A stretch of 64,000 nucleotides of DNA, taken from assembly GCA_035654655.1 (NCBI GenBank), contig DASRWI010000043.1:124001-188000 (forward strand), given 5' to 3'. Positions 27,970-37,984 of this stretch are shown piece by piece. Position numbers and translations under genes: made by a program. Within the stretch, counting starts at the first letter, position 1; each line of letters starts with the position of its first letter. The notes under the pieces were generated by a model. That model was not told the DNA's origin. It did no database searches and saw only the letters and a program-made list of their open reading frames with translations. This DNA is from DASRWI01 sp035654655 (GTDB lineage: Bacteria > Bacteroidota > Ignavibacteria > Ignavibacteriales > Ignavibacteriaceae).

Positions 27970-28533
27970 TTATTTATATACACCCTCTAATAATGCTTTT
28001 TCATTATCAGAATACAGTTGCAAGCTATCATTGATTATTCTATATGCTTCTTCTTTTCCTAAGAATTGTTCAACAACAACGTGCTTATGTTCTAATTTTT
28101 TGTAGTCTTCAAAAAACCTTCTTAACTCTACAATTGTATGCGGTGGAAGTTCAGATATATCATTCATATAATTAACTGACATATCATTTTTTGCAACTGC
28201 AATAATCTTATCATCTTCTTCATCATCATCAATCATACGCATTACACCAATAACTTTGGATTCTATAATGCACAAAGGAACTACATCAATTGAACAAATA
28301 ACAAGAATATCTAATGGGTCATGGTCATCGCAATATGTCCTGGGAATGAATCCATAATTAGCTGGATAGTGAACTGATGAGAACAATACTCTATCAAGCT
28401 TTAATAATCCGCTGCTTTTATCAAGTTCATACTTCCCTTTTGAACCTTTGGGAATTTCAATAATACCATTAACAATTTCAGGTGTACTTTTCCCAGGATT
28501 AACCGAATGCCAGGGATTAAATTCGTTATTCAT
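27970..28533 (-). CDS. ppa: Inorganic pyrophosphatase
   Basis: 187-residue class I soluble pyrophosphatase. Signatures [12 protein letters not shown] (near residue 57) and [10 protein letters not shown] (near 71) hold the metal-binding Asp residues, and the Lys near residue 32 (KGSKGKYE) lies in the usual place. Hydrolyses PPi to pull biosynthetic reactions. Second gene after the antiporter, 25 bases away. It meets the U32 gene tail-to-tail 16 bases apart. Confidence 0.93.
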   Translation of the reverse strand: MNNEFNPWHSVNPGKSTPEIVNGIIEIPKGSKGKYELDKSSGLLKLDRVLFSSVHYPANYGFIPRTYCDDHDPLDILVICSIDVVPLCIIESKVIGVMRMIDDDEEDDKIIAVAKNDMSVNYMNDISELPPHTIVELRRFFEDYKKLEHKHVVVEQFLGKEEAYRIINDSLQLYSDNEKALLEGVYK

Positions 28534-28558
28534 ATTTTCCTTATTTATTGTAATTAAG

Positions 28559-29845
28559 TTAAATAAATAATAATTGAACTAAAATGAAAACAGGCAAAAG
28601 TACAATTAATGAAAATCTAATCATATAGCCAAAAAAATGTGGCATCTTTATATTATTTTCTTCTGCAACTGCTTTTACCATAAAGTTTGGACCATTTCCT
28701 ATGTAGGTCATACTGCCAAACAAAACTGCTCCGGTACACAGAGCTTCCATAAGATGTTCAGGAATTCCACCAACTAAATTCCCTGATGAAATATTTAATC
28801 CCATAGCTAATGAATGAAATGCAACTGCAGTTGGTGTATTATCTAAAAAGCTGCTTAATAATCCGGCATAATAATAAAACTCCTGTGCAGTTTCAACTCC
28901 AAGCACTTTAGCATTATAGTTCAAATAGATGAGGCAAGGTATCATTGTAATAAAGATTCCAAAGAATAAGTAAGCTACTTCTTTGATCGGTTCCCAGGTA
29001 AAATTATTACTAACTCTAATTAATTTAGGAGTCATTAATACCGAAAAAATTGCAAACATCAATATTATAGCTTCTCTAATAAGTTTTAAGTAAGGATTAT
29101 CTTTTAAGAATGCAATAGTGTTTTCATTTATAAATGCAACAGCAAGTACTACTCCAATCAGCCAAATAAAATTTATTTTTCCCTTAATTTTTAACTTCCT
29201 AATATTTTTTATATCTGCGGCAATGTCTTCCTTTGGTTCTTTTTTATAATAATACATATCCACAAAAAAATATATGATTATTAAAAGGGAATTAACTGTT
29301 AACCATTCTTTAAAAAAAGTAAAGAACCAGAAAAAACTTACACCTCGCAAATACATTACAAATAATGGGGGGTCGCCAAGAGGTGTAAGCAATCCTCCAC
29401 AATTCGCAACAACTGCAATAAAAAATAGAATTGTATGAACTTTAAATTTTCTTTCTTTGTTGGTATAAATAAGAGCTCTTATTAAGAGCATTGCTGCTCC
29501 TGTAGTTCCCATTATTGAGGCAAGGATTGCACCCGTTGCAAGAAATCCTGAATTAACAATTGGTTTGGCTTGAATATCCCCTGTTAAATAAATTCCACCT
29601 GTTATTGTATATAAAGAACCAATCAGAATTATAAATGGAATATAATCGAAAACTAAAGTGTGGCTTAATTCTAAGGTCAAGCCTTTTACAATAAGGTAAA
29701 TTATAACTGGTATACTCAAAGCAACAGCTATGATTAGCTTGTTTTTATTATTTTCCCACCAATGATGAGCAAATATCGGAAGTACTGCTATTGTTAATAA
29801 TATTGCAACAAAAGGAACAAGGCTGTACAATTCAACTAAGTGCAT
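28559..29845 (-). CDS. NhaD/ArsB-type sodium:proton antiporter
   Basis: 428 residues with about 11-12 membrane helices. Family motifs: [15 protein letters not shown] (near residue 149), [17 protein letters not shown] (near 333) and [15 protein letters not shown] (near 376), which are the discontinuous-helix motifs of the NhaD/citrate-transporter superfamily. It probably exchanges Na+ for H+ at the inner membrane. Upstream of ppa in one operon. Confidence 0.85.
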   Translation of the reverse strand: MHLVELYSLVPFVAILLTIAVLPIFAHHWWENNKNKLIIAVALSIPVIIYLIVKGLTLELSHTLVFDYIPFIILIGSLYTITGGIYLTGDIQAKPIVNSGFLATGAILASIMGTTGAAMLLIRALIYTNKERKFKVHTILFFIAVVANCGGLLTPLGDPPLFVMYLRGVSFFWFFTFFKEWLTVNSLLIIIYFFVDMYYYKKEPKEDIAADIKNIRKLKIKGKINFIWLIGVVLAVAFINENTIAFLKDNPYLKLIREAIILMFAIFSVLMTPKLIRVSNNFTWEPIKEVAYLFFGIFITMIPCLIYLNYNAKVLGVETAQEFYYYAGLLSSFLDNTPTAVAFHSLAMGLNISSGNLVGGIPEHLMEALCTGAVLFGSMTYIGNGPNFMVKAVAEENNIKMPHFFGYMIRFSLIVLLPVFILVQLLFI

Positions 29846-29942
29846 TAAGTTTCCTTATTTTTGAAAAACCTGAATTACTAAAATATAAACTTTATCCATT
29901 ATTTAATTGATGTAATTTTAATACAGTATTTTTTTTATTATC

Positions 29943-30944
29943 TTGCTTAAAAATCCTGAGGTGTTTCTGAATAATAGTAAATACATAATCAGTGTTGATA
30001 TGGGCGGGACTAAAATATTGTCTGCTGCTATTAATTCATCCGAAGGAATGATAGCAAGAGTAAAGCAATCCACAAATAGAAAAGCTTCTAATTCAGAGCA
30101 CCTTCATTCTTTATCCTCAATTGTAAGAGAAACAATATCTGAAGCTAAACTAAAGAATGAACAAATAGCTGCTGTTTGCCTTGGTATTCCGGGTTCTTTA
30201 AATCCTCATACAGGAGTTGTTGCGATGGCTCCAAATCTTCATATTAAAAATCTTAAAATTAAAGAACTCCTTGAAGCTGAATTAAATTTGCCAGTCATAA
30301 TAGAAAATGATGTTAATATGAGTGCATTGGGAATTTCAAAATTTGGAGTTGGTAAAAATGCAAAGGACCTTTTAGTTGTATACATCGGGACAGGTATAGG
30401 TGCAGGATTTATTTTTGATGGCAAATTATTCAGAGGTGCTAATTATGCAGCTGGAGAAATTGGACATATTCAGGTTCAAGAAAATGGACCTCTTTGCGGC
30501 TGTGGTAAAAGGGGATGTTATGAAGCAGTTGCAAGCAGAACTGCTATTGTAAATAATATACTTGATGATATTAACTCAGGTAAAAAAAGTATCCTCACAA
30601 AAATAGTTGAAAAAGGAAAACCTGTTAAAAGTAGAGCGTTATCTGAAGCAGTAAAAAAGGAAGATAAAGTAGTTAAAAAACGTCTTGATGAAGCCTGCGC
30701 AGTTACTGGATTAGTTTTATCTAATATTACGAACCTATTGAATTTAGATTTAATTGTTCTTGGTGGCGGACTTGTTGAAGCTCTTGATTACTATATGATT
30801 CCAAGAATAAGAGAAGCATTCAAAAAAAATGTACTTAAGGAATCAGCGAAAGGATTGAGGATTCGTCCAACCAAGCTCGGCGAAAAAGCAGCATTATATG
30901 GGAGTATTCCTCTGGTTGAAGAATACTTAGGTATTAAGGTATAG
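29943..30944 (+). CDS. ROK-family sugar kinase (glucokinase-like)
   Basis: 333 residues from a TTG at 29943; a GTG at 29961 is also possible and neither has a clear binding site, so the first few residues are uncertain. ATP phosphate-1 motif SVDMGGTKILSA (near residue 17), catalytic region VIENDVNMSALG (near 118), the ROK zinc signature CGCGKRGCYEAVASR (near 182) and EIGHIQV (near 166). Phosphorylates glucose or a related sugar. Ends one base before the convergent ABC-F gene, with no terminator between. Confidence 0.87.
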   Translation: MLKNPEVFLNNSKYIISVDMGGTKILSAAINSSEGMIARVKQSTNRKASNSEHLHSLSSIVRETISEAKLKNEQIAAVCLGIPGSLNPHTGVVAMAPNLHIKNLKIKELLEAELNLPVIIENDVNMSALGISKFGVGKNAKDLLVVYIGTGIGAGFIFDGKLFRGANYAAGEIGHIQVQENGPLCGCGKRGCYEAVASRTAIVNNILDDINSGKKSILTKIVEKGKPVKSRALSEAVKKEDKVVKKRLDEACAVTGLVLSNITNLLNLDLIVLGGGLVEALDYYMIPRIREAFKKNVLKESAKGLRIRPTKLGEKAALYGSIPLVEEYLGIKV

Positions 30945-30945
30945 C

Positions 30946-32883
30946 CTATATATTAAATTGAGCTTCTATTTTTGTTAATTCTTCAGAATTAAGAGTCCAT
31001 TCATTAAGAAGACTTTCTAACTCAACTCTAATCTTTCTATGTTCTTCCTGTTTTGCTCTTGCTAATACAGGGTCATTCCAAAGTTCAGGATTAAAAACTT
31101 CCTTCTCTAATTCTTTTTCTTTTTTCTCAAGCGCTCCTATTTTTTCTTCTATACTCTTAATCTTTTTTGATAAATCTTTAGTTGCCTGATATTTTTTTTG
31201 TCTTAATTCAGCTTCTAATCTTTTTTGGTCTCTTCTTGTAGATTCTTTTTCAGCAGTTCTGGATTTGTTATCCTCATCGATATTATCTTGTTTCTTGGTA
31301 AGATAATAATCTATGCCACCAGAATACGTTTGAAGGGTACCAGGTTTTATTTCAATTACCTTGTTCGTAATTGGAGAAAGAAAGTCAACATCATGGGATA
31401 CTAAAATTAAAGAACCGTTAAAATCCATTAATGCTTTTTGAAGAATATCTTTCGAAGATATATCTAAATGGTTTGTAGGTTCATCAAGGATAATAAAGTT
31501 AGCTTTTGTTAAAAGTATACAAGCCAATGCTACCCTGCTTTTTTCTCCTCCTGATAATACTTTAACTTTCTTAAATACATCATCACCGGTAAAAAGAAAT
31601 GAGCCAAGTAAACTTCTTAATTGTCCTAATGTTCTATCTTCTGCATATTGGTCTACAGTTTCAAGAACATCCAAATCAGGGTCAAGTTGATTAGCAACAT
31701 CCTGAGCATAATATGAAATTACTGTATTATGTCCTTCAATTCTTTTCCCGGAATTAAAATCAAGTACACCTGCAATAATTTTAGCTAAAGTAGTTTTGCC
31801 AGTTCCATTATTTCCAACAAAGGCTATCTTCTCCCCTCTTTCAACAGTAAGATTGATATCTGTTAAAACTTTTTTGTCTCCATAAGATTTATTAATATTT
31901 TCCAAAGTCATCACGAACCTTCCGCTGGAAGGTGGTTCAGGAAATTTTATATAGATATCATCTTTATTTTGTGGAAGTTCAATTAAATTTATTTTTTCCA
32001 GTTGTTTAATTCTGCTTTGTACCTGTTTTGCTTTTGTTGCTTTGTAGCGGAATCTTTCTATAAACTTTTCAGTTTCTTTTATTTTTCTTTGCTGTTGTTC
32101 AAATAAACTTTGTGCCTGAATGTCACGCTCTGCTTTGAACCTTAGATAGTCATCATATGTTCCTCTGTAAGTATAAAATTGATTTAGAAATATTTCTAAA
32201 GTTCTATTCGTTACAGAATTAATAAAATGTTTATCGTGAGAAACAATCAGTAATGCACCCTTATAACTTTTCAAGTACCCAATTAGCCATTCAAGTGAAT
32301 CTATATCAAGATGATTTGTAGGTTCGTCCATTAGCATAAGGTCATTTTGGGCGACAAGCATTTTTGCAAGTGCAATTCTCATTTGCCAGCCGCCTGAGAA
32401 TTCATCAGTGAATCTTTCGAAATCATTTTCATCAAAACCTAAACCAACAAGTATTTTTTCAATTCTATGCTCCGCTGTATAGGAACCTGAATCTTCAAGC
32501 TTATTGTGAACATCCCCTAATTGATTTACTAAATCATTTCTTTCTTCATCAGTTAAATTTTCATTTAATTTTTCGGTAAGTTCAATTTCTTTTTCCTGCA
32601 ATAGAATAATATCAGTCAAAGCAGTTTTAACTTCTTCTAATAATTTTTTTCCCGAATGAGTTACATTTTCCTGGGGCAGATAACCGATGTTTATATTTTT
32701 CTGTTTGTTGATGGAGCCGCTTTCAGGCTGCAGTTCTCCATTGATAATCTTTAACAAAGAAGACTTACCGGTACCATTTGCACCAACAAGAGATATCTTA
32801 TCCCCTGAATAAATTTTAAAACTTACATTTTGGAATAAATATTTTCCACCAAACTGCAATGAAATATTTGAAAGATCAATCAT
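30946..32883 (-). CDS. ABC-F family ATPase (ribosome-associated)
   Basis: 645 residues with two ATPase domains and no membrane part. First site: Walker A GANGTGKSSLLK (near residue 34), signature FSGGWQMRIALAKML (near 165), LMDEPTNHLD (near 184). Second site: GNNGTGKTTLAK (near 353) and LSGGEKSRVALACILL (near 442). A charged linker between the domains and a C-terminal coiled coil (about 545-625) complete the ABC-F plan. Members act on the ribosome E-site in translation or antibiotic protection. Terminal gene of a six-gene run beginning with Crp/Fnr. Confidence 0.92.
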   Translation of the reverse strand: MIDLSNISLQFGGKYLFQNVSFKIYSGDKISLVGANGTGKSSLLKIINGELQPESGSINKQKNINIGYLPQENVTHSGKKLLEEVKTALTDIILLQEKEIELTEKLNENLTDEERNDLVNQLGDVHNKLEDSGSYTAEHRIEKILVGLGFDENDFERFTDEFSGGWQMRIALAKMLVAQNDLMLMDEPTNHLDIDSLEWLIGYLKSYKGALLIVSHDKHFINSVTNRTLEIFLNQFYTYRGTYDDYLRFKAERDIQAQSLFEQQQRKIKETEKFIERFRYKATKAKQVQSRIKQLEKINLIELPQNKDDIYIKFPEPPSSGRFVMTLENINKSYGDKKVLTDINLTVERGEKIAFVGNNGTGKTTLAKIIAGVLDFNSGKRIEGHNTVISYYAQDVANQLDPDLDVLETVDQYAEDRTLGQLRSLLGSFLFTGDDVFKKVKVLSGGEKSRVALACILLTKANFIILDEPTNHLDISSKDILQKALMDFNGSLILVSHDVDFLSPITNKVIEIKPGTLQTYSGGIDYYLTKKQDNIDEDNKSRTAEKESTRRDQKRLEAELRQKKYQATKDLSKKIKSIEEKIGALEKKEKELEKEVFNPELWNDPVLARAKQEEHRKIRVELESLLNEWTLNSEELTKIEAQFNI

Positions 32884-32896
32884 AAACTAATAAAAC

Positions 32897-35113
32897 TTAT
32901 TCCTTTATTACTGCAACCTTAGATGTAAAAACATTATTTCCTTCTTTATCAAAAGCAACAATCAAATAAACTCCGCTGCTTACAAAATTTCCTGATTCAT
33001 CTTTACCATCCCAAAATGCAATTCTTCCACCCGGTGAAGAAAATTCTTTAATTAATTTTCCTGTTATACTTAAAATCTTAATATCAGTTTCCCTTATTAA
33101 TCCATCTATTGTAAGCTGCTTTTGTGTAGAGTTTAATACAAAAGGAGATGGATAAACAAACAATTCAGTAAAACTTTCCTGAGGTTTTAAATATGGAGAG
33201 TCAAAGGATATTAATCCATAATCTGTTCCAACATAAACTTTTCCCAAATTTTCATCTAAGGCTATGCTTCTTATTTCATCAACAGGAAGTACACTGTTTC
33301 TTGAGTTAAGAGAATATATTAAATCTGAACCATCAGAATTTATCAGGAATAATCCCTGGTCAGTACCAATCCATTTTTGATTTAATGGATCAATAGCTAT
33401 GCAGTTTATAGTTTGCTGGCGCATTGAAAAAATAGATGAAATTCTAAACTGAGGCGTTGTATTATTTACAACTGTGTTAGGGTTACTTATTATATTTAAT
33501 CCCAAACTTGTACCAACCCAAATTTCACCACGTTTGTCAACAACTAACGTATTCAACGCATTATTATTTAGACCATTGTTTGTAGAAACAAATCCTGATT
33601 TATCATCAGATGCATCATCATAAGTTTTATTTTCATTAAAGAAATATAAGCCAGCTTTTGCAGGGTCTTTAACTATATACCATTTGGTATCGTTATTATC
33701 TACAGCAAGATTGAAATGACCATATAAATAAGTATTATTTTCTGCAGGTACATTGAAATGATACCATAAACTATCAGTTGTAAGCATACTTAAAGGAGTT
33801 TTAGTGGCCGAACCATAATTAAGGATCCATAAATTATTTCTTGAGTCGTTATCAAAGCCGCCAATAACAATATAATTAGGGTCTGTATTTATTCCTTGTA
33901 TGCCAGTATTATTCTGGTCAAAGACAAGCATTCCATTGTCATTTAATCTTAAAAATCCACCACCCCAATTTCCAAAATATTTTGTGTTATCATTTGCTTT
34001 ATAAACATTAAAATAATTATCAGAGTAAATACCGGAGTTTGTAAATTTATTATAATTTGTCCAGGTATTACCATCGTATGAATAAAAACCTTTTCCTGAT
34101 GGGTCAATAGAACTTGCTGACCACAGAATTCCTTTATCATCAACAACTATACTTGGAAATAAATTTGCATTGGGTCCATTTGGAGCAATTACAGAATTAT
34201 CATTTAATTTTACAATTCCTTCACTGGAACCGGCAAATGCATCAACACCAATAAATAATTTGCTAATCTGAATTGCAGGAGTGTAAACAGTACTTACAAC
34301 TCCATTATAACTAAGCAAAACAGTATTACCATTTAGTACAAATAATGAATCACCTTTTGCATATACATCACGAATATCCAAAAGATTTGTGAAACCTGGA
34401 TATTCAGCCCATATACCATTTCTAAAAATTACAACATCATTTTTAGTAATGGCAATTATTGAATCCTGATAATTGATTATTTTGTTTGGAACAGCATCAA
34501 GTGTGTAGTTATCCCAAGCTTCAGGAACAGAAAGATTGATGCTTCCTTCCTTCTGCTTAGCTATTCCTTCATTAGTTGCAGCAAAAATAACTTTCGATTT
34601 TAAAACACTATTAATACTTGTATTAGATGTGAAAACACCTAACCGCAGATAAGTATCTATAATTACATAGTTGATAGAATTTATGAGAACAATTCCAAAG
34701 TTAGTTGATGCAATTATGGTATCTCCTGAAACCCTTAATTCATTTATTGCTTTAGGATTATAATCAGAACTTGAAATTTCATATAATGTTTTAAAGGACC
34801 CTGTTGAAGAGTCAAAAACATCTATTAGTCCTTCTGTACTACCAAACCAAATTTTACCATGATTGTCCTGCACTACTGAAGTTAAGTTTATTCCATTCAA
34901 TCCTTCAGATTTATGATAGCTTGTATAAGTGTTGGTACTAAAATCAAATTTGAAGGCACCTCCTGAAGTTGCAGCCCAAATAGCATTGTCACCAACAATA
35001 AACGATTTAATATTATTTTGATTTGTGAAAGTCTGCCAGTTTGTTAAACCTTGTGAGTAGATGTTTACACCTATTAACAGAAAAACAAGAAGTAACAGAT
35101 TTTTTATTTTCAT
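32897..35113 (-). CDS. PorZ-like T9SS protein: beta-propellers with C-terminal sorting domain
   Basis: About 738 residues from the ATG at 35113, which has AGGA five bases upstream; a start at 35158 would overlap the next gene. Signal peptide to about residue 19 (NIYSQG). It then has a run of repeated motifs of two-component-regulator-propeller type (IWAATSGGAFKFD, KIWFGSTEGLIDVFD, EIWVGTSLGLNII, KWIGTDQGLFLI), enough for two propellers. The C-terminal 85 residues form an FlgD/T9SS-like Ig sorting domain (VYPSPF, SSGVYLIVAFD). This layout is that of PorZ, a surface component of type IX secretion; ordinary cargo is the alternative. Confidence 0.75.
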   Translation of the reverse strand: MKIKNLLLLVFLLIGVNIYSQGLTNWQTFTNQNNIKSFIVGDNAIWAATSGGAFKFDFSTNTYTSYHKSEGLNGINLTSVVQDNHGKIWFGSTEGLIDVFDSSTGSFKTLYEISSSDYNPKAINELRVSGDTIIASTNFGIVLINSINYVIIDTYLRLGVFTSNTSINSVLKSKVIFAATNEGIAKQKEGSINLSVPEAWDNYTLDAVPNKIINYQDSIIAITKNDVVIFRNGIWAEYPGFTNLLDIRDVYAKGDSLFVLNGNTVLLSYNGVVSTVYTPAIQISKLFIGVDAFAGSSEGIVKLNDNSVIAPNGPNANLFPSIVVDDKGILWSASSIDPSGKGFYSYDGNTWTNYNKFTNSGIYSDNYFNVYKANDNTKYFGNWGGGFLRLNDNGMLVFDQNNTGIQGINTDPNYIVIGGFDNDSRNNLWILNYGSATKTPLSMLTTDSLWYHFNVPAENNTYLYGHFNLAVDNNDTKWYIVKDPAKAGLYFFNENKTYDDASDDKSGFVSTNNGLNNNALNTLVVDKRGEIWVGTSLGLNIISNPNTVVNNTTPQFRISSIFSMRQQTINCIAIDPLNQKWIGTDQGLFLINSDGSDLIYSLNSRNSVLPVDEIRSIALDENLGKVYVGTDYGLISFDSPYLKPQESFTELFVYPSPFVLNSTQKQLTIDGLIRETDIKILSITGKLIKEFSSPGGRIAFWDGKDESGNFVSSGVYLIVAFDKEGNNVFTSKVAVIKE

Positions 35114-35120
35114 TTTTGTC

Positions 35121-36662
35121 CTAAATTTTTTCAAATCTTCCATTTTTGTATAAGACAATTAATTTGTCCCTGGAAGGTTTGTATAAGTAATTTATTTTAG
35201 ATGTTTTTTCCACATCGTTAAAATTAACATATTTTTCATTATGCGAAAGTATAAAATAATTTTCCCTATTGAGGGAGATGCTTATAGTATCACGATTCTT
35301 TGTAATCATCATCTCATTATTGAACTCATACATATACATCTTGCTAAAAAGACTTACGTTCTTTTTTTCTTTAAGGAAGTAATTTATATGGTCATAAAAG
35401 CCTAATTGAAATAATGGTATTTCATTAACCTTGGCGGGCAGATTAACGAATTCTATTTCCTTTACGCCTGCTATATGCTCTTTATATTCATTAACAAAAT
35501 TTGACAATAATTCTTTCCCTGAAATAGAAACTTCTTTCCAGGCAAATTCTTTTTTTACTAAAGAAAATATTTCAACAACAACAAACAAAATTAATATTAC
35601 GGCAGCAATACTCTTAATCCTTTTAAGTTCAAAAAGCACAACAGGAATAAGTAAACATAAAGCCACAGAAGGTAAATAATCATACCACCTCATTAACAAT
35701 CTTGATGCAGGCAATATCATTAAAATAAACAATAGGATAAGAAGTATTATCTGCTTTTTATTATTAACAAACTTGTAGAAGAGGAATGAAATACAAACCA
35801 ACAAAATTATGACTACGTATATGATGTAAGCGTTATTTTGAATAAATGTTTTTACATCATCTATATTTAATGGATAAAAAACCAATCCTGCAAAAAGAAA
35901 TATATTTTTAAATATTGTTAATATTCCTGCATTAGGATGAGTATCCGGAGAAGTAAGAAAATTATTATTTAAAAAGAAAATTCTAATTAATATAATTGTT
36001 ATTGCTGCTGCAAAAAATAACAATGACTGAAATGCAATTTCTTTTTTATCTATTTCATTATACACAGCAATTACTAAAACCACAAGTGGAATGCTGAATG
36101 CCATTTCTTTTGAGAGTATTGCAAGCACTGCAAAGAATAATGATAAGAGAATTTTTTTATCAATAAAGAATACTAAAGCAATTAAATAAAAAGCTGTCAT
36201 TGCTCTTTCAAATAAAGCAGTATGCCAAATAACTGCATAATCGTGAAGAGGATGAACAAGGAATATTATTGCAGCCATTGCACTTAATAAATTGTAATAC
36301 TCAAGATTTTTTAATAACCGTTTACCAAGTTGGTAAACAAGAAATGCATTAAGGATATGAATTAGAATATTAAATAATCTTATTAAAACTAAATTTTGAT
36401 TAGTGAAAAAAGTAATTTTTCCTGCAATTATATTTCCTATTGGACGATAATAAGAACCATCAAAATTTTGAAAATTAAAAAAAGAAAATAAATCAAATAG
36501 ATTATTAACTTTTGTTCTTTCGATAAAAGCTATCTCATCATTTATGTAAAAAATATTAATGGAGGGAAGGTAAACTGCAATTCCTATTAACAACAAAATT
36601 AATGGAAAAACAATTTTATTTTTTGCAAGATAAGTATCGGTTGTACTTAGATATCCGGTCAT
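35121..36662 (-). CDS. GT-C type membrane glycosyltransferase-like protein
   Basis: 513 residues with about ten to eleven membrane helices (first near 18-36, then 103-123, 147-165 and onward to about 390) and a C-terminal soluble domain of about 110 residues. The first extracytoplasmic loop carries FYINDEIAFIERT (near residue 38) and YYRPIGN (near 67), the acidic and aromatic positions seen in lipid-linked-sugar transferases of GT39/GT83 type. It would transfer a sugar from a polyprenyl phosphate at the periplasmic face. Exact family unassigned. Co-oriented with ribH upstream and the PorZ-like gene downstream. Confidence 0.65.
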   Translation of the reverse strand: MTGYLSTTDTYLAKNKIVFPLILLLIGIAVYLPSINIFYINDEIAFIERTKVNNLFDLFSFFNFQNFDGSYYRPIGNIIAGKITFFTNQNLVLIRLFNILIHILNAFLVYQLGKRLLKNLEYYNLLSAMAAIIFLVHPLHDYAVIWHTALFERAMTAFYLIALVFFIDKKILLSLFFAVLAILSKEMAFSIPLVVLVIAVYNEIDKKEIAFQSLLFFAAAITIILIRIFFLNNNFLTSPDTHPNAGILTIFKNIFLFAGLVFYPLNIDDVKTFIQNNAYIIYVVIILLVCISFLFYKFVNNKKQIILLILLFILMILPASRLLMRWYDYLPSVALCLLIPVVLFELKRIKSIAAVILILFVVVEIFSLVKKEFAWKEVSISGKELLSNFVNEYKEHIAGVKEIEFVNLPAKVNEIPLFQLGFYDHINYFLKEKKNVSLFSKMYMYEFNNEMMITKNRDTISISLNRENYFILSHNEKYVNFNDVEKTSKINYLYKPSRDKLIVLYKNGRFEKI

Positions 36663-36674
36663 AGCTGCCGGAGC

Positions 36675-37148
36675 TTATGTTATTTTAATTATTTGTTTTG
36701 TTAATGACACCATCTCTAATGCCGCCAAAACACAATCAGTTCCTTTATTATTTGTTTTTCCTGACCTTGACATTGCCTGTTCTATATTTTCAGTTGTAAG
36801 TACACCAAAAATTACAGGAAGTTTATATTTCAAAGATACTTCAAGAATTCCATTCGTTGCTGCTGATGATACATATTCAAAATGTGGAGTCTCTCCTCTT
36901 ATTACTGCACCCAAAGCAACTATTGCATCATACTTGCCAGTCTCTGCAATTCTATCTGCTGCATAAGGGAGTTCAAATGCACCGGGAACTTTAAATACAT
37001 CTACACTATCTTGTGTAATATTATTATCTTTAAAAGTTTCCAAGGCACCTTTTAACAATCTATCAGTTACAATTTCATTAAAGCGGCTTACAATTACTGC
37101 AAATCTACTATCTAATTTTTCGGTTAAATTACCTTCTATAAATCTCAT
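36675..37148 (-). CDS. ribH: 6,7-dimethyl-8-ribityllumazine synthase RibH
   Basis: 157 residues. Substrate-site motifs: VVSRFNEIVTDRLLKGA near residue 20, VPGAFELPYAA near 53, GAVIRGETPHFEYVSS near 80 (with the catalytic His), and the closing FGVLTTENIEQAM near 113. It joins the ribitylamino-uracil and 3,4-dihydroxybutanone-4-phosphate to form lumazine, the riboflavin precursor. The protein forms a pentamer or icosahedral shell in the family. Other riboflavin genes are not in the window. Four bases after the PHP gene. Confidence 0.95.
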   Translation of the reverse strand: MRFIEGNLTEKLDSRFAVIVSRFNEIVTDRLLKGALETFKDNNITQDSVDVFKVPGAFELPYAADRIAETGKYDAIVALGAVIRGETPHFEYVSSAATNGILEVSLKYKLPVIFGVLTTENIEQAMSRSGKTNNKGTDCVLAALEMVSLTKQIIKIT

Positions 37149-37152
37149 TATA

Positions 37153-37983
37153 TTACGCTGAATTCTTTAATATTCTTCTCCGCATTGCTTCAACGGAGGC
37201 GAAGTTTGTATAATATTTTCCTAAGTTAGGATCATCCTCTCTTTTACCACCATGGTAATCAGAGCCGCCTGATTCTAAAAGGAAATACTCATTTACTATG
37301 CCTTTGTAAAATCTGGTTTGCTGAGGATTATGAGATGGATGTATTACTTCTATTCCGTCAACACCAGCTTCAATTACTTCTTTTAATAAATTTTCTGGCA
37401 TATAACTCGGGTGTGCAATGAAAGACAAACCACCGGCATCGCTGATTATTTTGAATGCACTATGTGGTGATATATGAACCTTCTTTTCATAAGCCGGACA
37501 GCCATTACCAATATACTTATTGAAGGCTTCATAAAATGAAGTAGTGATTCCCTTATCGCACAAAGCTTGAGCAATATGAGGTCTTCCAATTGCCGAAGTT
37601 TTAGCTCTATCTACAACATCATATAATGATATCGGAAGACCTAAATTATTCAATTTCTTGACTATTCTTTCGGCTCTTTTAAATCTCTCTTCTCTAAAAA
37701 ATGAAAGATATCTTTCTACTTCTTCGTGTTCAGGTTCAATAAAGTATCCAAGAATATGCAATTCTTTATCTTTAATGTCGGAGCTAATCTCCACACCTGA
37801 TATTACTTCAACACCTTGCCTGCTGCCTTCATCAACACCTTCTTTAATACCATTCAAGCTATCGTGATCAGTGATGCTGATTATATCAAGTCCTGCAGCC
37901 TTAGCCATACGAACTATTTCAACCGGACTATGGTAACCATCCGAATGATTTGTATGTATATGTAAATCAGCTTTGCCAGGCAT
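37153..37983 (-). CDS. PHP-domain phosphoesterase (RNase AM/YciV-like)
   Basis: 276 residues. The polymerase and histidinol phosphatase (PHP) metal-site motifs are all present: DLHIHTNHSDG (residues 6-16), SITDHDSL (near 37), ELHILGYF (near 74), FIAHPSY (near 188) and GGSDYHG (near 240). PHP proteins of this length usually hydrolyse 3',5'-bisphosphonucleosides or trim 5' RNA ends (YciV/RNase AM). Cytoplasmic. It sits between the Crp/Fnr gene (1 base) and ribH (4 bases). Confidence 0.87.
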   Translation of the reverse strand: MPGKADLHIHTNHSDGYHSPVEIVRMAKAAGLDIISITDHDSLNGIKEGVDEGSRQGVEVISGVEISSDIKDKELHILGYFIEPEHEEVERYLSFFREERFKRAERIVKKLNNLGLPISLYDVVDRAKTSAIGRPHIAQALCDKGITTSFYEAFNKYIGNGCPAYEKKVHISPHSAFKIISDAGGLSFIAHPSYMPENLLKEVIEAGVDGIEVIHPSHNPQQTRFYKGIVNEYFLLESGGSDYHGGKREDDPNLGKYYTNFASVEAMRRRILKNSA

Positions 37984-37984
37984 A

